Positions 29,461 through 36,904 of a DNA stretch of 40,385 bases are shown here, in pieces. A program made the translations under genes and the position numbers. Origin of the DNA: Bacillota bacterium (lineage in GTDB: Bacteria; Bacillota; Clostridia; Christensenellales; SZUA-584); the NCBI GenBank assembly GCA_023428025.1, contig JAEYZN010000023.1, positions 1 through 40,385 on the forward strand, in the 5' to 3' direction. Each line of letters opens with the position of its first letter. Within the stretch, counting starts at the first letter, position 1. The notes beneath the pieces are model-generated. The model did not search any database. It was not told the origin of the DNA and saw only the letters and a program-made list of their open reading frames with translations.

Positions 29461-29531
29461 CCTGCTGACTGACGTCCAGCCAACAGTTGATGGAACGGTT
29501 ATGCCTCTCCGGGCACACGCACCATTGCCAG

Positions 29532-29560
29532 TAAAACAAACAGGCGGTCCAAAGGCCGCC
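29532..29560 (-). terminator. Terminator of the MFS transporter gene
   Basis: Minus-strand arms GGCGG and CCGCC (stem extended by imperfect pairs) are followed by the T-rich TGTTTGTTTT, about 40 bases past the stop codon. Confidence 0.65.
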
Positions 29561-29598
29561 CATGTGTCAAACCGTATATCACATATCGCTTACAGTCG

Positions 29599-31047
29599 CT
29601 ATCCCGCCTGCGCCGTGCTCTTCTCCTGCTCGATCTGCGCCTGCGTCTTCACACGGCCCTTGGTGAACGACGCCGCCATCGAGACCAGCGCGATGCCCGC
29701 CGCCGCCAAGAAGGTGATGTGCAGCCCCTGCACGAAGGACGCCTGCTCCAGCGCCTTGTCCGCCAGCCCCTGCGCGGCAAACGCGGCCTGCGCGTCACCT
29801 TCCACGAAGCTGAACAGCGCGCCGGATATGGCGACGCCCAGCGCCATGCCGATGTTGCGCATCGTCGCGAGCGTGCCGGACGCCGTGCCGCGGTTTTCGG
29901 GCGGCACGTTGCCCATGATCGCGCTGTTGTTGGGCGTCTGGAACATGCCGAAGCCCAGCCCGGTCACCACCATCGCCGCCATGATGTAGACCAGCGACGT
30001 CTCCGCTTTCAGGAAGCTCAGCATGAACAGGCCGCCCGCCATCACCAATGCGCCGATGGAGCTGATGTACCGGCTGTCATACTTGTCTGAAACGGTGCCC
30101 GCAATGGGCGCGATAGCCATCGTCGCCAGCGGCATCGGCAGATAGATGAGGCCGCTCATGAGCGCGGAGTATCCCCGCAGAGTCTGCAGATAGAACGGCG
30201 CGAGAAACACCATGATGAACTGCGCCATGTAGATGAACAGCGCCGCCACGCTGCTGGCGGAAAACACGCGGTTGCTGAACAGCCGGATGTTCAGCATAGG
30301 GCTTTTCTGCCGGGACTCGAACCACACGAACAGCGCGGCCATCGCCAGCCCGCCGCCGATGAGCCCCGCAAACAGCCCGATGGGAAGGTCATGATCCCCC
30401 GACAGGCTGAGCGGCACCAATATGAGCAGCAGCGCGACGAGCACCAGCCCGCTTCCGGCGATGTCGAAGCGCGCCGTCTCCCGCTTCTCGTCCCTGGGTA
30501 TGTTTTTGCGCACCAGCAGCATGCCGATGATGCCCACCGGAAGGTTGATGTAGAATATGCTCTGCCACCCCGCCAGCGTCGTCAGCGTGCCGCCGATCAC
30601 CGGGCCCGCGCACAGCCCCAGCGCCACGGATATGGCCGTCACGCTGAGCGCCTTGCCCCGGCGTTCGGGCGGAACGGAATTGGTGATGATGGCGGGGCCG
30701 GTGGAAAAGAGCATGCCCGCGCCCAGCGCCTGCACGCACCGCGCGCCGATCAGCATGCCGATGCTCACCGACAGCCCGCACAGCAGCGAGCCCAGCGTAA
30801 ACAGCACAAAGCCTGTCTGGTAGACCTTCTTCTGGCCGTACAGGTCGGAGATGCGCCCGAAGGTGAGCAGCAGGCTGCTCACCACCAGCAGGTACGCCGT
30901 CACGATCCACTCCACCATGGACATGGACACGCCGAATTCGTCGCGGATCAGCGGCATGGCGAGGTTCACCACGCCCGAATCCAGCGCCGACATGAAGGTG
31001 CCCAGCCCCACGGCGAACACGATCGCGGTCGTCTTTTTGCTCTTCAT
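29599..31047 (-). CDS. MFS multidrug exporter, DHA2 (EmrB/QacA) type
   Basis: 482 residues and 14 membrane segments, the DHA2 size. Motif A is GRISDLYGQKKVY after helix 2; GAGMLFSTGPAIITNSVPP and the helix-5 antiporter motif region (ALGLCAGPVIGGTL) are typical of proton-driven drug exporters. It should pump hydrophobic or cationic compounds outwards; the natural substrate is not known. The gene is divergent from a tetR gene and its promoter is bracketed by two operators, the classic substrate-induced pump arrangement. Confidence 0.92.
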   Translation of the reverse strand: MKSKKTTAIVFAVGLGTFMSALDSGVVNLAMPLIRDEFGVSMSMVEWIVTAYLLVVSSLLLTFGRISDLYGQKKVYQTGFVLFTLGSLLCGLSVSIGMLIGARCVQALGAGMLFSTGPAIITNSVPPERRGKALSVTAISVALGLCAGPVIGGTLTTLAGWQSIFYINLPVGIIGMLLVRKNIPRDEKRETARFDIAGSGLVLVALLLILVPLSLSGDHDLPIGLFAGLIGGGLAMAALFVWFESRQKSPMLNIRLFSNRVFSASSVAALFIYMAQFIMVFLAPFYLQTLRGYSALMSGLIYLPMPLATMAIAPIAGTVSDKYDSRYISSIGALVMAGGLFMLSFLKAETSLVYIMAAMVVTGLGFGMFQTPNNSAIMGNVPPENRGTASGTLATMRNIGMALGVAISGALFSFVEGDAQAAFAAQGLADKALEQASFVQGLHITFLAAAGIALVSMAASFTKGRVKTQAQIEQEKSTAQAG

Positions 31048-31068
31048 GATATTCCCCTCGTTGAATCA

Positions 31069-31090
31069 AACATGAGCTTTTGCTCATGTT
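31069..31090. promoter_or_regulatory. TetR operator 1
   Basis: Arms AACATGAGC and GCTCATGTT around TTTT, perfect over 9 bases, located just downstream of the MFS -10 box so that binding would block its transcription. Confidence 0.88.
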
Positions 31091-31094
31091 GTTC

Positions 31095-31123
31095 ATTCTA
31101 CCGCGGCGGCCTGCTCGTGTCAA
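31095..31123 (-). promoter_or_regulatory. Sigma-A promoter of the MFS gene
   Basis: Minus-strand TTGACA (31118-31123) and TAGAAT (31095-31100), 17-base spacer. It lies between the two operators. Confidence 0.85.
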
Positions 31124-31129
31124 GCCGGC

Positions 31130-31151
31130 AATGTGAGCGTTTGCTCACATT
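31130..31151. promoter_or_regulatory. TetR operator 2
   Basis: Arms AATGTGAGC and GCTCACATT around GTTT. Same core (TGAGC n4 GCTCA) as operator 1. It ends 4 bases before the tetR -35 box and lies upstream of the MFS -35 box. Confidence 0.88.
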
Positions 31152-31155
31152 CTTA

Positions 31156-31185
31156 TTGACAAAGCGCCTTCCATGCTTTTACAAT
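31156..31185 (+). promoter_or_regulatory. Promoter of the tetR gene
   Basis: TTGACA (31156-31161) and TACAAT (31180-31185), 18-base spacer, adjacent to operator 2. Confidence 0.82.
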
Positions 31186-31208
31186 ATAACAAACAGGGAG
31201 GAATGTGC

Positions 31209-31859
31209 ATGAAGCCGGAAAAACCCCGTCAGCCGGCGCCTTCAAAGGCGTCGCGAGTGCCGGTGCAGCCGCGCAGCATCCAGACGCGGGAGCGGATACT
31301 GGAAGCCGCGATGGCGCTTTTCTGCGAGAAGGGGTATTACAAGACCACCACCAACGAGATCGCGCGGCGCGCCAATGTCTCCATCGGCAGCCTGTATTCC
31401 TATTTCCGGGACAAGGACACCGTATTCTTCGAGATACTCGGGCGGTACAACCAGAAGTTCATGGACGCGAAAAACGAGGCGCAGAGCCAGCCGGCACTGC
31501 TGCAAAAAGACCCGGCAAAGTGGCTGCGCCTGCTGATCGACGGCCTGATCCGTGTGCACGAGGAATCGCGCGCGTTCAACCGCGAGCTGACCGTGATGGC
31601 CTATTACAACCCCGAGGTGGCCGCGGTGATCGAGCGGAACAAACGCCGCACGCTGGATACCACCATCGGTTATTTTATCCAAAACAGCAGCGGCTTTAAG
31701 GCGGCTGACCCGCAGGCCGCCGCCACCGTCGCGTTCGACCTTATCTCCGCCACGGTGGACCGCATCACCTTCGGCAACGGCGATATCGGCCGGGAGCGCC
31801 TGACCGGCACCGCGATCGACATGCTGCTGGCTTATTTCACCGGGACCGTCAGGCCGTAG
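31209..31859 (+). CDS. TetR family repressor of the MFS pump
   Basis: 216 residues, start after GGGAGGA. A basic 22-residue lead is followed by the helix-turn-helix (RERILEAAMALFCEKGYY, then NVSIGSLYSYFRDKDTVF) at about residues 27-72. The C-terminal ligand domain is all-helical. The divergent pump gene and the two matching palindromes between them indicate that this protein represses both promoters until a pump substrate binds. Confidence 0.93.
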   Translation: MKPEKPRQPAPSKASRVPVQPRSIQTRERILEAAMALFCEKGYYKTTTNEIARRANVSIGSLYSYFRDKDTVFFEILGRYNQKFMDAKNEAQSQPALLQKDPAKWLRLLIDGLIRVHEESRAFNRELTVMAYYNPEVAAVIERNKRRTLDTTIGYFIQNSSGFKAADPQAAATVAFDLISATVDRITFGNGDIGRERLTGTAIDMLLAYFTGTVRP

Positions 31860-31881
31860 CGGCGGCGTCCCAAGCACCAAA

Positions 31882-31915
31882 GCGTCCTTACCGGGGAGCG
31901 GAAGGGACGTTTTTT
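31882..31915 (+). terminator. Terminator of the tetR gene
   Basis: GCGTCC/GGACGT arms with an inner CCG/CGG stem and a TTTTTT tail, 22 bases past the stop. Confidence 0.75.
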
Positions 31916-32009
31916 ATTTGCCCGTATACTGTCAGCTGCAACAGGGGGTACACAAAAGTGTATAAACCATGTATAATACATGGCTGGACGCCTGAAACGG
32001 AGGGGTATT

Positions 32010-32942
32010 TTGAAAAACATGCCGCAGAACGGAACCCGGCAGAGGGCCATCGCAAACGTTTACCTGCTCGTGCAGACGATGATGTGGGGGCTTTCTTTCA
32101 TCTGGACCAAAAACATCAACGCCGAAATGCCGACGATCGCTTATCTGGCGCTGCGTTTTATCGTGGCCGCGCTGGTGGTCGTTCCGTTCCTGGTGCGCAA
32201 GCTGAGAGACGCACTCTCCCCCGCTTTTATCCGCGCCTCGCTGGTGCTGGGCGGGCTGCTGTTCGTCTCCATGGCGCTGCAGATATACGGCCTCAACCTC
32301 ACGTCCGTCACCAACTCCTCGTTCATCACCAGCACCACCGTGCTGATCGTACCGATATTGGAGCGGCTGCTGTTCAAGAAGAAGCTGTCCCCCGTGCTGT
32401 GGGCGGGGTGCCTCGTCGCCTTTGGCGGCGTAGCCGTGCTCTCGGGCGGCCTGTCGCTGAAGCTCAACCTGGGCGACGTGCTCACACTCCTGTGCGCCGT
32501 GGGCTTCTCGCTGCAGATACTCTACTCCGCGAAATACGGCGCGGAGCATCCGGCGGACACGCTGGGCTCCACGCAGATCGTGGTCGCCGCGGTGCTGTTC
32601 GCCGCGCTGTGGGGCATAGACGGCTTCAACATGCAGGGCTTCCGTCCGGCGTTCATATTCGGCATCGTGTTCATGGGCGTCGTCAACACCTCGGCGGCCT
32701 TTGTGGGCCAGGTGGTCGCGCTCAAATACACACGGCCCACCATGGCGGGGCTGATCTACGCGCTGGAGCCGATATTCGCGACGATGTTCGCCATGGTCAT
32801 CCCCGGCGCGGACGGGACGTGCGAGACCATCTCGCTGAAGACGGGGCTGGGTGTGCTCGCCGTGCTGGCGGGCGTCGCCATCGCGCTCATCGATTCGTTC
32901 CTGCCCAAAAGGCGCGTGGCCGAAGCCGAAGCCGCGGACTGA
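32010..32942 (+). CDS. DMT superfamily (EamA) transporter
   Basis: 310 residues, ten membrane segments in two EamA repeats (about 12-140 and 155-300). Typical features are MMWGLSFIWTKNI at the start, LNLTSVTNSSFITSTTVL in repeat 1 and ALKYTRPTMAGLIYALEPIFA in repeat 2. Such proteins export amino acids, metabolites or drugs; the substrate is unknown. The start is read as TTG, five bases after GGAGGGG; the ATG three codons later is the alternative with a 13-base spacing. No terminator is evident before the next gene. Confidence 0.88.
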   Translation: MKNMPQNGTRQRAIANVYLLVQTMMWGLSFIWTKNINAEMPTIAYLALRFIVAALVVVPFLVRKLRDALSPAFIRASLVLGGLLFVSMALQIYGLNLTSVTNSSFITSTTVLIVPILERLLFKKKLSPVLWAGCLVAFGGVAVLSGGLSLKLNLGDVLTLLCAVGFSLQILYSAKYGAEHPADTLGSTQIVVAAVLFAALWGIDGFNMQGFRPAFIFGIVFMGVVNTSAAFVGQVVALKYTRPTMAGLIYALEPIFATMFAMVIPGADGTCETISLKTGLGVLAVLAGVAIALIDSFLPKRRVAEAEAAD

Positions 32943-33049
32943 TGTGAATTTTCCAAAGCATATTGTCAATATGTTTGTTGTATATTGGCATATTTTGTTG
33001 TAATTTTATAAAATAACGATTGTTATTTATAAACAAAGGGAGATACATT

Positions 33050-33394
33050 ATGCTGTATGATATTTTAAAATGGTTAATTGTGGGCCTTTTTATCGGTCTC
33101 ATTGCCGCAATTATCGCCATAGTTAAACGCAGAAAAGTACTAAAGTCAAGCCTTGCTTCTAACGTAACACCGCCGGAGAATACTTTTGAGGCTGAAGGAA
33201 AGACGTTTGACAAACAGAAATACCTTGAGCAATATATCGACATTTATTCCGGATACTCTGTCAAACAATTAAATAACATCCATTCTGATTTGTTGAAGGA
33301 GAAAAAGAAAAAACCATCGGAAGAATTGGATATCCAGATCAAAGCGATGGAAACTGTATTTGAAAAAATAAACAGACAAAGCCGGTGGATATAG
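33050..33394 (+). CDS. AT-rich small protein with one N-terminal membrane segment
   Basis: 114 residues after GGGAG. One long membrane segment (LIVGLFIGLIAAIIAIV, about 9-25), then a charged, Lys-rich soluble part with a predicted helix pair (YLEQYIDIYSGYSVKQLN, SEELDIQIKAMETVFEKI). Codon use is much more AT-rich than in the genes around it, as is the upstream 100 bases, suggesting acquisition from another source. Function unknown. The next small gene starts 2 bases after its stop. Confidence 0.62.
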   Translation: MLYDILKWLIVGLFIGLIAAIIAIVKRRKVLKSSLASNVTPPENTFEAEGKTFDKQKYLEQYIDIYSGYSVKQLNNIHSDLLKEKKKKPSEELDIQIKAMETVFEKINRQSRWI

Positions 33395-33396
33395 CC

Positions 33397-33606
33397 GTGA
33401 AGAAAAGCCCTCTGAAAACGGCGGGGATCGCCGTCGTGATATCTTCGATGGCGATGCTGATCGCCGCCGTCAACATGCTGGTCTGTGCGATGAACGGTCT
33501 GTCCATGTGGTCGTCCATCGCCATCATGTTCGGCATGATCGCCATTTTCTTCGCCAACCGCTCCATCTATTCGAAGCGAAAAAAGGAAAGCCGGGACGAT
33601 GAGTAA
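33397..33606 (+). CDS. Small two-helix membrane protein
   Basis: 69 residues from a GTG start behind GGTGG, two bases after the previous stop. Two membrane segments (about 8-34 and 36-54) and a basic tail (SKRKKESRDDE). In contrast to the preceding gene it is GC-rich. No family recognised; likely coupled to the upstream gene. Confidence 0.5.
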   Translation: MKKSPLKTAGIAVVISSMAMLIAAVNMLVCAMNGLSMWSSIAIMFGMIAIFFANRSIYSKRKKESRDDE

Positions 33607-33655
33607 ACCGCCGGTCTGACCATCCGCTTTCTATATTTAATGCGAATTTGAACCC

Positions 33656-33681
33656 AGCGCCATTTCGGGCGCTTTATTTTT
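33656..33681 (+). terminator. Terminator after the small membrane proteins
   Basis: AGCGCC/GGCGCT with a 6-base loop followed by TTATTTTT. Confidence 0.82.
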
Positions 33682-33752
33682 CCCCGAATAACAATCCATT
33701 ATTTTCTGGTTCGACAACATTTCGTATAATTTGTGCAATCCAACAAAAAATA

Positions 33753-33764
33753 ATACTGCAGTAT
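33753..33764. promoter_or_regulatory. 12-bp palindrome upstream of the four-helix membrane protein
   Basis: ATACTGCAGTAT, a perfect palindrome, overlapping a possible -10 (TATAAA, 33762-33767) in an AT-rich leader. Possible operator; short enough to be chance. Confidence 0.4.
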
Positions 33765-33795
33765 AAATATTTGTATCATGAAAGGAGACGGACAG

Positions 33796-34155
33796 ATGTC
33801 TCAGAGCAAATTCCTACTCAAGGAAACCAGCCTGCTCATGGTGATATACGGCGTTATCGCCGCCGTGATCACGCTGGTGGCCCTGATCACACCGAGCAGC
33901 GCGACCACCTCATGGGTGACGGCGCTGGTGCTGCTGCTGGCCGCCAGTGTGCTGGAGCTGATATTCGGCGCGCTGGGCTTCAGCAAGAGCGACGACGCGG
34001 GCCGGGCCGGATACTTTGTCGCCGTCGGCATCATCGCGACGGTGTTCATGCTCATCATCACCATCATGAACTTCACCGTGTGGAGCCTGCTGGGCCTCGT
34101 ATTGCCGATACTCTACATCATCGGCGGCGTCACGATGAAACGAAGAGAGGACTAA
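33796..34155 (+). CDS. Four-helix membrane protein, function unknown
   Basis: 119 residues after AAAGGAG. Four membrane segments (about 16-36, 42-62, 76-96, 98-114) with a short charged loop GFSKSDDAGR between the second and third. No recognised family. Alone, with its own AT-rich promoter region. Confidence 0.65.
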   Translation: MSQSKFLLKETSLLMVIYGVIAAVITLVALITPSSATTSWVTALVLLLAASVLELIFGALGFSKSDDAGRAGYFVAVGIIATVFMLIITIMNFTVWSLLGLVLPILYIIGGVTMKRRED

Positions 34156-34218
34156 AGCACCGCTATGCCGCTGGCTTATCACCGGCGGCGCGCAAAAAGA
34201 ATCTGAACCCCTTGAAGC

Positions 34219-34875
34219 CTATTGTGCGAGGCTGTCTCTCAGCGCCCGATAGGCTTCTTCTATGTGCGGCGGCAGCTTTTCCTCGCGGATGTAGCCTAGC
34301 TTCGCGTATCTGACCAGCCGCTCCACCTCGCCCGCCAGCATGGGTACCAGCTCCTGCCCCTTGGTATCGAACAGCGCCCGCTGTTCCTCCAGCGTGGACA
34401 CCGGCGGCACGTTGACGACGCGGACGTCCGGATAAAGCCTGCCCAGCGTCAGCATCACGCGGCGCTGCCGGTATGGCGACGCCACGGCGAGCACGGTGCG
34501 TATGCCTTTCTCAAAGCAAAAGCCCTCATCCTCCAGGCGCAGCACCTCTTCGCTGAACAGAACGTTTTCGGAGGTGTTGGTGGACTGGCTCTCCACCAGC
34601 ACGTGCTTGTCCGGTATGCCGGGGAACTCCTGCCGAAGCGCGTCCCGAAACGCCTGGCCTTCCGGCTGATTAAGGTCCGCCGTTCCCGCGCCGATGCCGC
34701 CCGTGAACAGGATGCACGACGCAAAGCCGGACTCATACAGGCGGCCGCACAGCCGCGGTATCTCCATATCGAAATGACCGAAGCCCACGATGAGGTCCGC
34801 CGGGCGCGGCTCGTCCTTTATATACAGGTAGCGGAAAATCTGCTCCGCCGGGTTTATGCAATGGGATGGGTTCAT
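34219..34875 (-). CDS. YdcF/SanA-like DUF218 protein
   Basis: 218 residues. Family hallmarks: VGFGHFD near residue 30, LFTGG near 57, the long VESQSTNTSENVLFSEEV and ASPYRQRRVM. E. coli YdcF binds S-adenosylmethionine and relatives act in envelope polysaccharide steps, but this cytosolic-looking member has no signal peptide. Start at the ATG behind AGGTG; the in-frame GTG three codons earlier overlaps that RBS. Confidence 0.85.
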   Translation of the reverse strand: MNPSHCINPAEQIFRYLYIKDEPRPADLIVGFGHFDMEIPRLCGRLYESGFASCILFTGGIGAGTADLNQPEGQAFRDALRQEFPGIPDKHVLVESQSTNTSENVLFSEEVLRLEDEGFCFEKGIRTVLAVASPYRQRRVMLTLGRLYPDVRVVNVPPVSTLEEQRALFDTKGQELVPMLAGEVERLVRYAKLGYIREEKLPPHIEEAYRALRDSLAQ

Positions 34876-34957
34876 TCTGGGCACCTGCCTTTTTGGGTCT
34901 TGATGCGACCATTATACATGATCGGGCGGCTGCCTCCAACATAAAAGTCCAAATTTG

Positions 34958-34986
34958 TTGTTTATAGCCATAACGCGTGCTATAAT
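34958..34986 (+). promoter_or_regulatory. Promoter of the duplicated-domain membrane protein
   Basis: TTGTTT (34958-34963), 17-base spacer, perfect TATAAT (34981-34986); the ATG follows 39 bases later. Confidence 0.75.
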
Positions 34987-35024
34987 GTTAAAAAAGTGTT
35001 ACAAAAACGCGAGGCCATGAATCC

Positions 35025-36890
35025 ATGTACGAGAGTTATGATGAAATGAACAGCGCCGGCAGACAACGCAGGCCCGCCCGCAAAGTTTGGACGGTGATCT
35101 TTGGCGTGGCCGCCGTGCTGCTGATACTGATGCAGACGCTGTATTTCCTGTTCAACGAACGGTCCGGCTATGAGTACATTGCGGACTGGCTGCTCTACGC
35201 CGTCAACGCGGCGATACTGGCCTGCGCGTTTTTCTTTCTGTTCTTTTTGCTGCGCGGCCAAAAAGCGCCGGTGCTGGCCTCCGCCATCTTCTTTTCGCTG
35301 CTGTTCTGCCTGAACATCGCGCTGATGATACAGAACGGCTTTAACACCGCCAGCGTCGTCACGCTGTCCCCGAACATCCGCCACATGACGGTGCTGAAGC
35401 AGGACAACGACACCGGAAAGGTCACCGTATACCGCAACCCTCTTTTGCTGTTTGCCCGCCTGTACGAGCAGCTGCCCGTCACGGTGAAGGGCGATATCAA
35501 GACCCAGTGGCTCAATTCGGACGTGTGCGCCGTCACCTACCGGGACGACGCGCGCAACCTGCGCCAGTATGTGGCCACCTACGGCGACCGCGGCATTTCT
35601 TACTACTACGTGTCAGCGGCGATACGGGGAAAATGGGCGTTTTTCAGCCGCAACGGCGATGGAAAGACGCTGACTGCCGACGAGGAAGGCATCACGGTCA
35701 AAGACGCGGACTATGAGCGGCTGTATCCTTATGACGACTGCGTGCAGTTCGGCACGCTGGCGCTGGTGCTCTATCGCGACGGCAAGCCGGAGTGGACGCT
35801 GGCGCTGAACGAAGACTGCCGCGTCGTGGACGGCCTTGGGATTCTGGACGACGGCGGCACCATCACGCTCTGCGAAGTGTCGGGTGGGAAAACCGCGCCG
35901 TTCGTGTACAACCGCACCGAAAACCCGCTGGCTGATGCTCTCCGTCAGCAGAAGCAGGAAGAGGCCAAAGCCCCGGAGCCGATAGCCACGCCGCAGCCCA
36001 CGCAGCCGCCTTCGGCGGATCTGTCCAGCCTCGCCAAATACAGCACCCTGTACGGCGTGATGGAGCTTCAGACGGATTCCGCCGACGTGTTCGAGGTGGG
36101 CAGACTGGCGCTGCGGGAGGCCCAGAAGCAGACGGGCATGACCGATCAGGACATGCAGCTGCAGATCACACGGATGACGCTGCTTGCGGGCGACATCAAT
36201 GAATTCCTGATGTCCGTTAAGGCCAATGGCGGCAATCTGATGGGCGACATACCGGAATTCGAGTGGACCTTCCGCATCAGAAAAGGCAGCGGCGTCTACG
36301 GCGCGGTGCACGTCAGCGGCCCTGTAGACGCCGCGGAGGGTCTGACAACACTGGATACGCCGCAGGTGAAGGACACCTCCGGCGACCTCGCTTACTTCAT
36401 GTACATCCCCGCCGCGCTGACCCCCGAGAAGGAGCAGGAGGGGCTGGCGGCGGCGCAGATTCTGGCGGACACGCTGACGGACTCCCCCGCGCTGGCGGAT
36501 TTTGACTCCCGGCAAGGGCTGGTGAAGGTGCAGACGGATTCCGCCGATCTCTTCATGGTGACGCGCATGGCTCTGGAAGAGCACTTAAAGCAGTTCGCGG
36601 TGAACGGCTTCGACAACGACGTGCAGATCACGAAGATCGTCCTGCTGGCGGGCGACGAAAACGAGTTCCTCGCCAAGGTGTTCGCGGACAATTTTGTGTC
36701 CGGCCAGCAAAGCGCCGAAGCGTCGCAGTACGTGCCGATGCTGCGCATCAAAAAAGGCGAGGGCGCGTACCTCGCCATGGTGTCCGGCTACGACACCATC
36801 AACGCCGCCGGCCTTATCGCGCTGGACCCGCAGCCGGTGAAGGACGTCTCGCAGGACGCGGCTTACCACTTCTTTGTGCCTGCGGCGTGA
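35025..36890 (+). CDS. Membrane protein with duplicated C-terminal domain
   Basis: 621 residues. Three membrane segments in the first 105 residues, then a beta-rich region (about 110-310), a Pro/Gln linker (PEPIATPQPTQPPS), and two copies of one domain: about 344-470 and 499-621. Paired motifs are LQTDSADVF/VQTDSADLF, LLAGDINEFL/LLAGDENEFL, RIRKGSG/RIKKGEG and PQVKDTS/PQPVKDVS. Copies share perhaps 40% identity by eye. An envelope-facing scaffold is likely, but no known domain is recognised. The RBS is a distant GAGG. Confidence 0.7.
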   Translation: MYESYDEMNSAGRQRRPARKVWTVIFGVAAVLLILMQTLYFLFNERSGYEYIADWLLYAVNAAILACAFFFLFFLLRGQKAPVLASAIFFSLLFCLNIALMIQNGFNTASVVTLSPNIRHMTVLKQDNDTGKVTVYRNPLLLFARLYEQLPVTVKGDIKTQWLNSDVCAVTYRDDARNLRQYVATYGDRGISYYYVSAAIRGKWAFFSRNGDGKTLTADEEGITVKDADYERLYPYDDCVQFGTLALVLYRDGKPEWTLALNEDCRVVDGLGILDDGGTITLCEVSGGKTAPFVYNRTENPLADALRQQKQEEAKAPEPIATPQPTQPPSADLSSLAKYSTLYGVMELQTDSADVFEVGRLALREAQKQTGMTDQDMQLQITRMTLLAGDINEFLMSVKANGGNLMGDIPEFEWTFRIRKGSGVYGAVHVSGPVDAAEGLTTLDTPQVKDTSGDLAYFMYIPAALTPEKEQEGLAAAQILADTLTDSPALADFDSRQGLVKVQTDSADLFMVTRMALEEHLKQFAVNGFDNDVQITKIVLLAGDENEFLAKVFADNFVSGQQSAEASQYVPMLRIKKGEGAYLAMVSGYDTINAAGLIALDPQPVKDVSQDAAYHFFVPAA

Positions 36891-36904
36891 GGGGGAAGGA
36901 TAAG

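Noticed and set aside
31932..32969. 345-codon reverse-strand frame
   Set aside because: Antisense of the EamA transporter; low-complexity His/Arg/Gln composition.
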